Below are positions 21,960 through 33,064 of a stretch of 64,000 nt of DNA, piece by piece (the first letter of the stretch is position 1; every line of letters begins with the position of its first letter). The stretch spans positions 162,301,609-162,365,608 of the forward strand of contig OZ024929.1 of NCBI GenBank assembly GCA_964017235.1. The letters are read 5' to 3'. Under the pieces are notes generated by a model, which was given only the letters and a program-made list of their open reading frames with translations, was not told the DNA's origin and did no database searches. Source of the stretch: Sabellastarte sp. h YS-2021. Its lineage: Eukaryota > Annelida > Polychaeta > Sabellida > Sabellidae. The translations under genes and the position numbers were made by a program.

Positions 21960-22540
21960 AATTTAAAATGAGGCAAAGACTTCTTTACAGGGGGGGGGGG
22001 GTATCTTTTGCTGTTCTTTCTTCAGCTGTATATCCATTTTCTCCCACATTTCTGTGATTTCTCGTACTACTGTTCTTTTGGTCTTCCCCTACTTCTCTTC
22101 CCTTCTCATGCCCATGTAAGTGTTATTTTGATGTTTTCTTGCTTTTCCTTTCTCAGGATGTTGACGATCTATTAAAATCTTATTGATTTGATGCTGTCTT
22201 CTATTTTGTTGGTTTTACTCCTCTTTTGTTACTCTTTGTTAGTAGCATTGTGTCTATAATTTTTATTGCACATGCTGCCATAATTTTTCATAATGTTCTT
22301 GTGTGTATTGTGTCAAAGGTCTTTTGATAATCAATAAAGTTGGATGAAGTTGGTGCTTGCCATCCAATGCATTATTCTACTATGTTACACGATATAAATA
22401 CTTGGTCAGGAGTTACAACTTATAACTCAATAATTTCTTTCCTTGTTTTGTCAGTGTTAATCTGTTCATCCTCTGCTTTTGGATTGATGTTTGCTATTTT
22501 TCTGGTAAATTTCTATTGAGTAGTTTCAAAACAAATGTTT
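21960..22540 (-). pseudogene. Decayed, internally deleted RTE-like LINE
   Basis: Translating the minus strand gives WQAPTSSNFIDYQKTFDTIH (about 22306-22370), the RT palm block of RTE-like LINEs, preceded by a DQVF-like stretch and a stop. Further downstream the reading resumes in GKRSRGRPKE (22073-22108), the characteristic C-terminal motif of the same family, so the catalytic half between them (including the YxDD box) is deleted. Several stops and frame changes make it non-functional. A G10 run follows at about 21991-22000. Confidence 0.8.
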
Positions 22541-23106
22541 TTTTTACACTGGACAATATATGTGTGCAATGTTTTCTGTGATAAAATGTGAATTAATGTA
22601 ATCTCTTTTTAATTTTTTTTTTGTGACAAAAGTAACGTATTTTATGGGTGTGATGTATTTTGATAAAAAAATATGACAATGTCTATTCGAGTATTAACCT
22701 CAGTTTATATATGGTTATGAATGCACTGATTTGACGATCACTTGTAGAAGTGATCCTACAATGTTGTGGTATCACTTAGTGTACAGGGCTCGCTATCCAC
22801 TAACATATAATACTAACAACATAAAGTTTTGAATATTATTCAGTAATAATTTATATTATATGTTTATAATTTTAGTTATTTCCAAACCTACAAACTTTGA
22901 TTCAAATCTTGAAACACCAATACAGATGGATCAAATTTGAGCCTAAAGTTGAGCCATAAATCAACTCAGCTTCTTTGTGAGCATTAATTTGATTCTCATT
23001 TCTATTAAGCTCAAATTGAGCCAAATATCACCTGAAGTTGAGCTTGATCCGTTTTGTGAATATGGCTCCAGGTTTTTGTTACACTTCACGATGAACAACA
23101 GCATTA

Positions 23107-23509
23107 GGCGTATTTCACAACCATAATCCGTCGAATATAGATTCTTCAGATCAATAGATTCGCTTGTGATGTGACTTGAATCTGAATCTGGATTATGAAT
23201 CCGTTCTCGAGGTAGATCAACGGATTCAGATTCCTTGGATTACCCATAAATCTTTGTAAAATAATGGCGGCAACATGTGGCAGGAAATTTTAACATTTGG
23301 GAAATTTTTGTAATATTGTAATATGATAATATTATTTTACTATATATTGCTATATGCGAATATATTATATTTATGTTGGTTCATCTTATATTTTTATTTT
23401 GGATTAAGATCTATAGAAAATTGCATTTCATGAATCAAGCTAATCCAACGAATCCAAATCTGAATCTGGATTGCACAGATTATGCAGATTCTTGTTTGTG
23501 AAATACGCC
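23107..23509. mobile_element. MITE with TA target duplication
   Basis: Ends GGCGTATTTCACAA and TTGTGAAATACGCC are 14-bp perfect inverted repeats flanked by TA (23105-23106, 23510-23511), the Tc1/mariner pattern. The interior has further inverted pieces (GAATCCGTT, AATCTGAATCTGGATT on each side). It ends about 70 bp upstream of the TAX1BP3 start codon, in the promoter or 5' UTR. Confidence 0.8.
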
Positions 23510-23581
23510 TACTACCTACTGTTGATATTTAGTGTTCACCTGAAATTTGAGTGGCCAGTTGGAAGATATTTTCTAATTAAA

Positions 23582-23623
23582 ATGGAAGGGCATAATGCCG
23601 GTGACCCAGTAGAATGTTTTGGG
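23582..23623 (+). CDS. TAX1BP3: TAX1BP3/TIP-1-like PDZ protein, coding exon 1
   Basis: ATG at 23582, 14 codons reading MEGHNAGDPVECFG, then donor GGG|GTTAGT. It ends in phase 0, as does the next recognised exon, which opens IPIVLHKD. TIP-1 proteins start with a short tail containing a G-x-PV motif immediately before the first PDZ strand, and GDPVEC fits. GTTAGT is a weak donor. No better start exon was found between here and 43600, which makes intron 1 about 20 kb, filled with transposons. Total predicted protein is 173 residues. Confidence 0.62.
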
Positions 23624-23805
23624 GTTAGTATAAAGTTTGCTGGATATTAATTGTAATAATAGATCATTAAGAGGTGAATGTGTGGTTTTTGAGCGATAAT
23701 AGGACATTTCCTGGTTATAAAGGTGCAGCGTACACCAGTGTCAGTAATGTTAGACGGCATTAATGTTAAACATTGATGAAAAACAGGTAGCTAAACATAT
23801 TTTAT

Positions 23806-24946
23806 GGGCTGAACTGCAGAATCCCCCTGACGGAAGTTAAAATATGGTAATTTTAGTTGAAATAAAATTCATGAATATTTATGATAATTAATCCACGAGT
23901 ATAAATTACACAATAAATGTTGTTGGTAAGGCAGAGGGTCGACAAAATACTATAAATAGTACAAGGTCGACAAGTCGACAAATTGGATATATGTTGTCGA
24001 CCTTCTACCTGTCTACCATTGCTTTCTTACTATTTGTAGTATTTTGTCGACTTTGTCAACCTCTCCACTATAGTAAGTCGACATGTTTTAATGCAATAAA
24101 GTTTTATAGGCTGAATAATTTTCAAATTTATCGACTTTGTCGACCTGTCAACCGATGTCTATCCGATGCTAATAGCTAATATTTTAGGCAGAGGATATTT
24201 ACACCACCGCTGTGTACGCAATGCTGAAAAGTCATCTTATGTACACCACCGCTGTGTATATAAGCTACATATGGTTCCTTATGTACACCACCATTGTGTA
24301 TATTAGCCAGATAATGTCTCTTATGTACACCACCGTTGTGTATATTAGCCAGATAATGTCCCTTATGTACACCACCGCTGTTTATGTAAGCTAGATTGAA
24401 TATCTTGTGTACATATGCAAGATATTTGGGATATTTTGTGTATATATAGCAAAAATACAAAAAGAAAAACATTCCTTTTAAGATTCTATATTTCTCACTA
24501 AATACATATCCATGGAGAGTGAACAGGACAATGTCAACTTGTTTTTGGCCTTTCTGTTTCAACTTTATAAGCATTAATCAAATATATTCTTGTAAAAGAG
24601 AGAAATTGCATTTATTTTCAAACTAACACTGATAAAACAGCTTTTGTTTTACTTTATATTATTGTAGTGTATTATTGCATTACTCGACAGCCGTGGTGTA
24701 CATAAAGAACTGAAATACCCTTATGTACACAGCCGTGGTGTAAATAACCAGTTCGAATATTTTAACATTTGTCGACCTGTGAACTAATACATAAACTTTC
24801 CAATTGGCGACCTTGTCGACTTGTCTACATATTTTAAAAGTTTTTTCTACATTATCTACATTATTCAAATTCTGAATATTCAAAAACATAAGATATTGCT
24901 AATTAGCACATTTATACTTCCGTCAGGGGGATTCTACAGTCGCTCC
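23806..24946. mobile_element. Inverted-repeat element with TACACCACCG arrays
   Basis: Ends share about 25 bp of inverted repeat (ACTGCAGAATCCCCCTGACG at 23813 onward; its complement at 24917-24940). Extended ends and a likely 7-bp duplication ATTTTAT (23799-23805, 24947-24953) set the borders; superfamily is unclear. Inside are TTGTCGACCTTGTCGAC-like stretches near both ends and an array at 24201-24400 of about 54-bp units, each with palindrome TACACCACCG.TGTGTA; two inverted units lie at 24690-24745. Located 180 bp inside TAX1BP3 intron 1. The ORFs across the array are repeat artefacts. Confidence 0.72.
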
Positions 24947-25094
24947 ATTTTATGTGATCAATGCACATTAATACATTTAAACCAGAGTTCGCTTATTGCA
25001 TTTCTGTGGTATTTTCGTGTCGTTGGAGTTTTCGTGGTATGCTGTAGTGATTACTTCTGTATTTAACCTAGGATTTACAAAGTGGCTATTTTAC

Positions 25095-25335
25095 TGCGAT
25101 TTCACGTCAAAATAGCTGTCATTTTATTTTACCTTGATTTCTCTACAAAATAGCTGTCATTTTATAGGTTTTTACTTAGTGGCTGAACCTGTCATTTTAT
25201 TTTCAACCATGATTTCTATACAAAATAGTTGTCATTTTATCGGAACAAGTAAGCAACAAATAACAGAACAGCTGTCATTTTATTTTACCTTGATTTCAAT
25301 ACAAAATAGCTGTCATTTTATTGGAACAAGTAAGC
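25095..25335 (+). repeat. Irregular repeats of AAAATAGCTGTCATTTTAT
   Basis: Six copies of (A)GCTGTCATTTTAT or close variants occur at about 25107, 25150, 25188, 25230, 25270 and 25310, with alternating spacers (TTACCTTGATTTC, GGAACAAGTAAGCAACAAATA). The ORF at 25134-25430 arises from this repeat. Confidence 0.75.
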
Positions 25336-25426
25336 AACAAATAACACCAACATCACGTCACAAACAACTTATACAAATTATAGGCACACACATTGTCTAT
25401 TTACATGATTTGCAATACCAATTCAC

Positions 25427-26890
25427 ATGAAGTCCGGCCAGGGGGAACCACAGCTGACAGAGAGACAGAAATGGACCAGAGACAATTTTGAGTTCCTCCG
25501 GGACCACCTCGGGCACCATCTTACAGCAAAAAATGAATTCAGGGCTCCCAAGGGGTCTGCTTCTCAAGCCAGTGCAGCAGCAGGCTCATCATCCAGACGG
25601 GAGACTGTGCAGATGGAACCGTTCCAGGATACTTCTTGTCCAGAGTCAACCTGTGACCCCGAGACATCTCACACCTGGATACACATACGCCTGCTACCAG
25701 ATCGCGTGCTGTCAGTGTGATGTCAAGCTTATTGATGAGACTTAAATGTATGGACAAGCAGCAGCAAAGGTACCAACATGGAATCAGCACGAGCATGGCG
25801 CAGACCATCAGCTACAGCCAAGCCTCAACGTCACACCATTACCCTGTGTTTCACACACAGATGCAGGCACCACATCAGCAGATGCAACAGACTTTTACAC
25901 ACGTACCACAAGGACTTTCACAACAGCAGTTACAGCATTCACAGCAGCACTTTCAGTTAGTGGTGTGAACGGTAAACCGGTATACTGCATTTTGTTTCGT
26001 TTAGGTAGAAACTAGGAAATCCACAAAGAATATTTAAGTACCGGTTATTGAAAACATCATTAAATTAGGCTTTGTACTGGTTAATATTTTGTCAAAACAG
26101 AAAAGAACATAATTATATATATTTGAGGAAATAACTTACATTTTCGCTTTATATTCATGGTAAATGAAGTTTACAAACCTCAAAATATCTCGCGAATGCA
26201 TATTTTCTATTTGAGAATATAGCTCATGTACGCTCGCGTAAAACTTTTTGTCATATCTGTAAACTTTTGAAATCCCGGATTTCGTTCGGTTTCAAAGCCC
26301 CGAAAACCGGTTTTTCTTTTTAGAACTGGTCCGACCACTACTTTCAGTAGACATTTACTCAGCCGCATGCACCAGCTCAGCAGCAGAGCCTTGGACAGGC
26401 TCCACAGCAAAGCATGCAGCCACAGCAACACTTGCAAGTGATGACAGCGCCACAACAGCCGATGCAGCAGCAGGCAATTCAACCACATCATTCCATACAG
26501 TCACAGCAGCCAGTACAGCAGCAGCAACAACAGCCAATACTAACACATCAGCCAATATAGCAGCAGCAGCCCACACAGCTACACAGTCAGCAAACATCAC
26601 AGCAGCAAACGTCACAGAGCACCACTTCATCATCACAGCTGCGTGTCATGTCACCACCTGTTACAATACCAGACATTAGACGCCAAGGCAGCCCACCACT
26701 CACCAGCGCACCAACAGGATTCACCCTCTCACCACCAATGAATCCACCCTCAACTGACAGCCAGTATTTCAGCAACATTCCAAACACGTCACAGGATGTC
26801 AGCTTCAGTGCAATCAACACACCTCAGTTCCAGCCAGTAGAAGACACATCAACCACCCAACCAGACCACCCAGCCTCAGGGGACGAGTAG
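25427..26890 (+). pseudogene. Gln-rich protein pseudogene, interrupted by a MITE
   Basis: A protein-like stretch read in successive frames: TERQKWTRDNFEFLRDHL from 25427 (frame 2), then a VQQQAHH stretch in another frame, then MQAPHQQMQQTF and QQQLQHSQQHFQ up to the hAT insertion at 25958. It resumes after 26349 with MQPQQHLQV and PMQQQAIQP and ends in a Ser/Thr/Pro-rich tail finishing HPASGDE and TAG at 26888-26890. After removing the MITE the frame has TAG at CAG|TAG (target site) and another TAG at about 26558, both likely from CAG glutamine codons. With at least two frameshifts it is broken. No domain is recognised; Gln/Met-rich composition suggests a transcription-related protein or an old transposon gene, but that is a guess. 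Confidence 0.6.
25958..26340. mobile_element. hAT-type MITE in the Gln-rich pseudogene
   Basis: The 383-bp element begins TAGTGGTGTGAACGG and ends CCGACCACTA. Perfect 8-bp duplication CTTTCAGT (25950-25957, 26341-26348). Subterminal AAACCGG and CCGGTTTT stretches are inverted relative to each other. Confidence 0.92.
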
Positions 26891-26921
26891 CCACCCAGCA
26901 GATCAGCAATAGCTGATAATT

Positions 26922-28350
26922 GTATCCCTGAATGAAAGTCGGGGATACTTAGGATTCAGTACGGTCACGCCGCTGCCGCCGCAGAGATTTCCTTACGGAC
27001 GCGATAACTTAAAAAATATTTTAGTTAGACCTTTCAAATTTGGTATGTGGGTATATATGGGCAATGCCACATCAGCTATTGTTTTGTGACCTTGACCTTC
27101 AATTTCAAGGTCACTGGTGGCCTCTTAAAGGTCAGATATTTGCCATTTTTTCACATTTTGGCCCAGTTCTCATATACAGAAAGTTAGATCATCCTATGGC
27201 TGGTATATATAATACATATATATGTCCTCTGTAAGCATGCAGAAATTTGACCTTGAAGCTCTTCATTGAAGGTCATGCACAGACCGCCAAAGTACCTCAT
27301 CGAGGCCATTTTTGGCCTTTTTGGAGATATTTTCACACTTTATGCTGACTATATTGCATGGAAACTATTGAAAATGGCTTTGGAGGTTGAGTACATGATG
27401 GAGTACCAGGATCTAGGCTTACTGGTTACAGAGGATTGTTGGGTATAGAAAAAATCTGCTGATTCCACAGTTATGGACAGGAAGAAAGGTCAGATATTGA
27501 CCATTTTTTCACATTTTGGCCCAGGTCTCATATACAGAAAGTTAGATCATCCTAGCGCTGACATATATAATACATATATATGTCTTCTGTAAGCATGCAG
27601 AAATTTGACCTTCAGGCTCTTCATTTAGGAGATATTTTCACACTTAATGCAGACTATATTGCATGGAAACTATTGAAATGGCTTTGGAGGGTGAGTACAT
27701 GAAGGAGTACCAGCATTCAGTTTGTTGACCTTGGCTATTGTTTTCAAGGTCACCTTAGGCCTGCTAAAATGACTCAAAATGGTACCTTAGACTGTGATGC
27801 CATATACCTCCTTTATTATTGGCTGTTAACACTCTAAAAAAAAATATTACACCTAGCCTTCTCAAATTTGCAGGATATATACATAACCATAAATTCTTGC
27901 CTGGGAATATTTTTGACCTCATTTTGAAAAACAAGATGGCCACCAGGGACGTTTATTCGACTTAAAGCAAGGACTTTTGTTGGCCCTCTAGAGCAAAGGG
28001 TATTATAGGTAGAGATCACAAAGTCACAGAATATGTTCCGGAATACACAATCTTGACTGGAAATATTTTCGGCCTCATTTTGAAAAACAAGATGGCCGCC
28101 ACGGGCGTTTTTGTCAGTCATGAAAAGTGCTTATATCTCCCTTATTAAAGGTCCTAGAGGTTATTGATGGAAAACCAACCTATGTAGTGGTGTGGGGCAT
28201 CTTTTTTCTGAAATATTTGCACCTTGTAGGTCAAGGCCTTTCTTGCTTGCCTGTCCATTTTTTTGAAAGCATTGTGTTTGAACCCTTTCAAAACCAAAGT
28301 TTATGCTACATTATTCAGCCAAAGGTGTCATTTAAGTCCAAATAGATGCA
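26922..28350 (+). mobile_element. Family D-like array element
   Basis: Begins with hairpin 26922-26948 (GTATCCC...GGGGATAC) and the CpG-rich CACGCCGCTGCCGCCGCAGA block, then GATAACTTAAAAAAT and a TTGGTATG phrase. It contains about 1.7 units of a roughly 357-bp repeat (TTGGCCCAGTTCTCATATACAG at 27159; a near copy at 27516). From 27850 it continues into sequence shared with family B (GGCCTCATTTTGAAAAACAAG, GAAAAGTGCTTATATCTCCC). The right border is uncertain. No genes. Confidence 0.55.
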
Positions 28351-28402
28351 GTTATTCTTCATGGTATTTTCAAATAAAATAAATGCACAGAAAATGAAAG
28401 CT

Positions 28403-28408
28403 TTTATT
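28403..28408 (-). promoter_or_regulatory. Poly(A) signal of the minus-strand transposase remnant
   Basis: AATAAA on the minus strand, about 250 bp downstream of the likely stop codon of the broken Harbinger-type transposase (28655-28657). Confidence 0.4.
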
Positions 28409-28654
28409 GGCACGAATATAACAGCAAAATGATAATATATACACAAGCAATAATGTGTGACATATGAATATCAGAAGACAGGAATTATCTTTAAAATATG
28501 ACAGTCATATAGTTGTGTACAAAAGTTCACAGTCCATGTAGCACTATTTAAATTTGATCACAATTCTTACTCATTTAATCTGGTTTTTGTCTTTAAAAGT
28601 GCTTAAATGTTCTATTTACATTTAGAGAGTCACGGTTTAACAATATATCACATT

Positions 28655-29112
28655 TTAACTGCTGTCCATTTGACCGGGGACCTGCCCCCCATTCATGAAA
28701 TAGTCCGGAGAACATTCCTCTGCCTTTTAGCTGCCCCAATTGCGTTACAGCCATCATAGGGAATGTCATTGCCCTCGAGCACTATCGTACACTGGCCCTC
28801 CCCCCAAAGTCCTCCTGTTGAGCTGTGGGGTATCTGATCCTCAGTGGGTTGTGCAGTACTAGGCAGGCCATGACAACCCTGTTGACCACCGGGGGCTCCT
28901 GCTGCAGTGGCCTCTGGAAAATCCTAAAGCGAGACGTCAGGATCCCGAAGCCATTCTTGACCACAGTTCTTCCCCGTCTGATCCTATAATTGAAGACCCT
29001 CTCCTTCAAGTCCGTACTGTGGCTGGAGTAGGGCCTCATTAGCCAGAGCTTGAGGGGGAAGGCATCGTCCCCGAGGAGGAAAAAATTCACTTTTGGTCCA
29101 CCAATCCCCAGA
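28655..29112 (-). pseudogene. C-terminal half of a broken PIF/Harbinger transposase
   Basis: Minus-strand reading gives LGIGGPKVNFFLLGDDAF, then LKLWLMRPYS, VVKNGFGILTSRFRI and VVMACLVLHNPLR. These match the second half of HARBI1-like DDE transposases: GDDAF carries the second catalytic aspartate, and the expected E-NxFGIL glutamate has become K in VVKNGFGIL, so the catalytic glutamate is lost. Two frame changes follow before the tail (DYFMNGGQVPGQMDSS, stop at 28655-28657). The N-terminal half lies at 32420-33064, beyond 3.3 kb of inserted repeats. It is a different family from the element at 33831-41693. Confidence 0.82.
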
Positions 29113-29141
29113 GATAACTCTCAGGGAAGCCATCCTCTATT

Positions 29142-31200
29142 TATATCCCCAGACGAAAGTCGGGGATATATTGGATTCAGGTCCGTCGCGCCGCTGCCGC
29201 CGTAGAAATTTCCTTGTGGACGCGATAACTCAAAAACAAATTAATATTTTTTTTCAAACTTGGTACACATGTTAAGGGTGCCCAAAGGAAGATCCCTATT
29301 TTAAGGTGAACTTAAACTCCCAGTAAAAAAGAACTTATGGCCACCTTAAGGTCAGAAATTGGACTTTTGGCCACTTAGAGCCCTGTAGGTCACAAACTAT
29401 GATGCTCAGCTGGCTGAAATTTTACCTGACAACACATTAATATGTTCTTAGTACATGTGCCGAAAATCACGACTTTAAGTTGAGGAGAAAATTGTGTTTG
29501 AGGCCCATAAATACCCCCACTTAGGGATTTTTTGCTATACTTTTCACATATTTTGCCCTATAATTTGGAAGTGGTAATTCTGATGAGTCTCAAACTGCGC
29601 TAGGTATAACTTTGATATGTAATCCTTGTCTGTAGAAAATTTTAGGGCTGTAGGTTTACCCAAAGGGGTCAACTTAAGGTCTCAAAAGTGCCCACAGAGA
29701 CCCAATTTATGCACTTTTTGCCACTTTCAAGCACTGTAGCTTTCAAACTATGTCTCTCATCTAAGTTAAATATCATCTGGGAATATATCTATGTGTTTTC
29801 TTATATGTGCCCCAACATTTAGGCCTTTAATAGACAGTTAACCTGTGTATCAGGACCATAAACACCCACCCGAGTGACCCTTATAAGACATTTTTGACAT
29901 CTTTTTCCCTGTAACTTGGAAATGGTAAGTCTGAGAAGTTTCAAACTGTATTAGATATATGTTCTGTGTGTAATCTTAGTATGTAACAGATTTTAAGTCT
30001 GAAGCTTTAATTTTGAAGGTCAAATTGAGGTCTCTAAAAGGCTCCCAAAGACCCAATATTTGGACTTTTTGCTACTTTTAAGCCCTGTGACTGTCAAACT
30101 ATGTGACTGATAGAGCTCAAATCCTATCTGGGAAGATATTAGTATGTTATTTATATATGTGCCAAAAATTAAGGCTTTAGGAAGACATTTAACCTGTGTA
30201 TGAGGACCATAAATCCCCACCCGAGTGACCATTTTTAGACATTTTTCACATATTTTGCCCTGTAACTTGGAAATGGTAAGTCTAAGAAGTTTCAAACTGT
30301 ATTAGATGCATATTCTATGTGTAATCTTAGTATGTGACAAATTTTAAGTCTGAAGCTTTAATTTGAAGGCCACATTTAGGTCTCTAGAAGGCCCCATAAA
30401 GACCCAGTATTTGGACTTTTTGCCAATTTTAAGGCCTGTGACTGTTAAACTATGTGACTGATAGAACTGAAATCTCATCTGGGAATACATTATTATGTTC
30501 TTTTTACATATGCCAAAAATCAAGGCTTCAAGTAGACATTTAACCTGTGTATGAGGACCTTAAACACCCACCTGAGTGACCCTTTTAAGACATTTTTCAC
30601 ATATTTTGCTCTGTAACTTGGAAATGGTAAGTCTGAGAAGTTTCAAACTTTATTAGATACATATTCTATGTGTAATCTTAGTATGTAACAAATTTTAAGT
30701 CTGAAGCTTTAATTTGAAAGCCACATCGAGATCTCTAAAAGACCCACAGAGACCCAATATTTGGACTTTTTACCACCTTTAAGCCCTGTGACTGTTAAAC
30801 TATGTGATTGATGGAGCTGAAATCCCATCTGGGAATGCATTATTATGTCCTTTTTACATATGCCGAAAACCAAGGTTTTTAGTGGACATTTAACCTGTGT
30901 ATGAGGGCCATAGACACTCGCCCAAGTGCCTTTTTGGACATTTTTTCCGTATTTTGCCCTGTTATTTGGAAATGCTTAGTGTGACAAGTCTCAAACTGTA
31001 TTATATATAATTTTTGTTTGTTATGTATGTCCCCCAAAAAGTTTCAGATCTGTAGTTTAATTGCTAAGGTCTCTTTAACAATTGTAAAATGCCCACAGAA
31101 ACCCAATTTATGGACATTATGCCACTTTAAAGCCCAGTAACTGTCAAACTATGTGGGTTATAGAGCTGAAATCTTTGAATTTTTAAAAGGAAATGCCTGT
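29142..31200 (+). mobile_element. Family D array element in the transposase pseudogene
   Basis: Starts with hairpin 29142-29170 (TATATCCCC...GGGGATATA), then CGCGCCGCTGCCGCCG, GACGCGATAACTC and AAACTTGGTACACATGTT. An array with a unit of about 320-330 bp covers 29500-31180 (TTTGCCCTGTAACTTGGAAATG; AACCTGTGTATGAGGACCAT; TTTGGACTTTTTGCC), about five units that diverge toward the right. Same family as 58442-63440 and, with only its head, 43790. It is one of the insertions that split the transposase. Confidence 0.75.
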
Positions 31201-31980
31201 CTATTTAAATTTTGAATATTAATAATGTTATGGCTATCTTAGTCTTTTAAGAACTTATTTTTGTGTGTTATACCTCTGCTTGCTGAGTTTTTAACTTTTT
31301 AAAATGAAACTGGTTAAACATATTCAAGTAGACAAAATGGACACTTTAAGTGAGCTTTAAGTCCCAATATTAATGAAATTATATCCTTATGTAGTAAAAC
31401 TAGGGATTTTTAACCCTCAACTAGCCCAGTTTTATTCAACTTGCCTCAGTTAATTTTGACACAGCTGCTACAGTTATGAACTCATTTCAGTTGATAATCA
31501 CATACTTAAAATTCTCAATTCTTTTTGTATTTGAGTACCCCTTTTATATAGATTGTTTGTTTACCATTTATGCTGTAGCACTCCATCTCTTTGTAGTCCC
31601 AACCCACATCCCCCACCCGGATTCCCCCCACCCACCTCTGGGACCTCCAGCCATATTGAGTGACACTAAATAAACAAAGGTATTTAATGATATCAGATGA
31701 GAAACAAAGAACTCAATGGGGTTGCAGATCTTGTGTAATAGTGAGAGAGGTGTGGAGAAGGGGAGAGGGGTGGGGGTGGGAGGTGGTGGGCTTCATTACA
31801 TATAACACAAAGGGGAGTCAGAACTGAGATTGTGTCACATATTTAGGTTGCATATATATGGACCACATATATAGGTATAGAGGAAATGAATAACTGAAAA
31901 CAATTTGCAAATTCTAAAAATAATATAATAAAATAATAATATAAATAATTTTTTTTAAAATAATATTTTAGTTGTGAACA
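31200..31980. other. Unassigned AT-rich stretch inside the insertion
   Basis: Includes a C-rich patch (31600-31650, CCCACCCGG / CCCCCCACCC), an AATAAA at about 31670 and a G/GT-rich patch (31750-31795). I cannot assign a gene or element. Confidence 0.35.
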
Positions 31981-32415
31981 AATATAGAAACAGATATGCG
32001 CTTTTGGGATTATGAATTTTAGAATGGACATTGAATCATCAATCATTTAAATACTTTGAAGGAAGATTGAAAAGTATGATGAGTTGAGTTAAAAATAATA
32101 TTTTATTTGTCAATAAATATAGAAACAGATATGCTCTTTTGGGATTATTATTTTAGAATGGACATTCAATCATCAATCATTTAAATACTTTGAAAATAGG
32201 TTTAGAGTTATCATTGCAGGAAGATTGAAAATATAATTTGAGTTATGTATTCGGCGTCTGGGGATACACCATCTTCCTTGGGAAGATATAAACAGAGTAG
32301 ATTGATGTGCTGAAGTTCATATAATAATGGGTAATTATGTTTTAAAAAATTCCCGATCAAAACCTGTGGCGTGAGTGATGACCTGTCTGGGGATATGTTG
32401 GCGCCGAGTTGGCCC
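31980..32415 (-). mobile_element. Short family D-related element (E), minus orientation
   Basis: A 130-bp segment is tandemly duplicated (GAAACAGATATGCKCTTTTGGG at 31988 and 32123; TCAATCATTTAAATACTTTGAA at 32038 and 32176). It ends in GTGGCGTGAGTGATGACC then TGTCTGGGGATATGTTG; on the minus strand this reads ATATCCCCAGACA...CACGCCAC, the family D head without its full hairpin. A sister copy is at 45860-46060. Together with the plus-oriented head at 29142 it makes the two edges of the transposase-splitting insertion. Confidence 0.6.
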
Positions 32416-32419
32416 AATC

Positions 32420-33064
32420 TAGTTTATGTCTCAAATTGGTGTGCTTGAAAATCTGAGCATCTAAAGTTGACCCGGCTGCCCCCATGTCCACCCCCAGGAA
32501 CTTGTAATCTCCATCCACCAGGGCCAAGAGTGGAAACCTTTGCACTTGTGGAAGAGGCTGCCTCCCCCTTGTGGACATCGGATTGGAAAATGCCTTCCAT
32601 CCAGGGCACCCAGGGGATGTGGAAAGTTCCACCTCTAGCGGGAAGACGGACTCGACCAGCAACCAATCCTCTGGGAGTGTGGGGCACCGCATCACCTGAT
32701 CTCAATAGGCCCTGGTGATAGCATCACAGACCTCAGGCACAAACTTCTCGATGGTCGGACTGGCCACTCTGAAGGCATACTGCAGGGTGGTGTAGCTGTC
32801 ACCTGTGGTGAGATGTCTGAGGGTTACTGCCAGCTTGACTCCTGGACTCACGGGATCTCTCATCAAGATCCTGTCTCTCTGGAACTCAGCAGTGATTCTC
32901 TGCTCCAGCTCTTGATAGAGCTCAGGTGGCATCTGGATGTTGTTTCTATATGCCATAGGGTCATCTAAGTGGAGCCTTGGCATCGGTCTGCTGTACTGAC
33001 CCTCTTCTTCAAGCTCTCCCCGGTTTAGCCAAGGCCTGAACCTATATCTTCTGTGTCTTCTCTA
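32420..33064 (-). pseudogene. N-terminal half of the broken PIF/Harbinger transposase
   Basis: Minus-strand reading starts near 33064 with RRYRFRPWLNRGELEEEGQY, the Arg-rich RPWL leader of this family, and runs through LRHLTTGDSYTTLQYAF and SPTIEKFVPEV (helix-turn-helix-like region). It then shifts frame into LALVDGDYKFLGVD and GSTLDAQIF. The block with the first catalytic aspartate (DGKH in the intact relative) is frame-shifted and badly damaged. The reading ends at 32415 where repeats begin, and the C-terminal half continues at 29112. Confidence 0.8.

Noticed and set aside
22915-23060. Small MITE with TTGAGC/GCTCAA inverted motifs
   Set aside because: Some inverted similarity, but I could not find matching ends or a target duplication.
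24176-24574. 132-residue minus-strand ORF with HNGGVHK repeats
   Set aside because: Translation of the TACACCACCG array inside the TIR element; repeats also open on the other strand.
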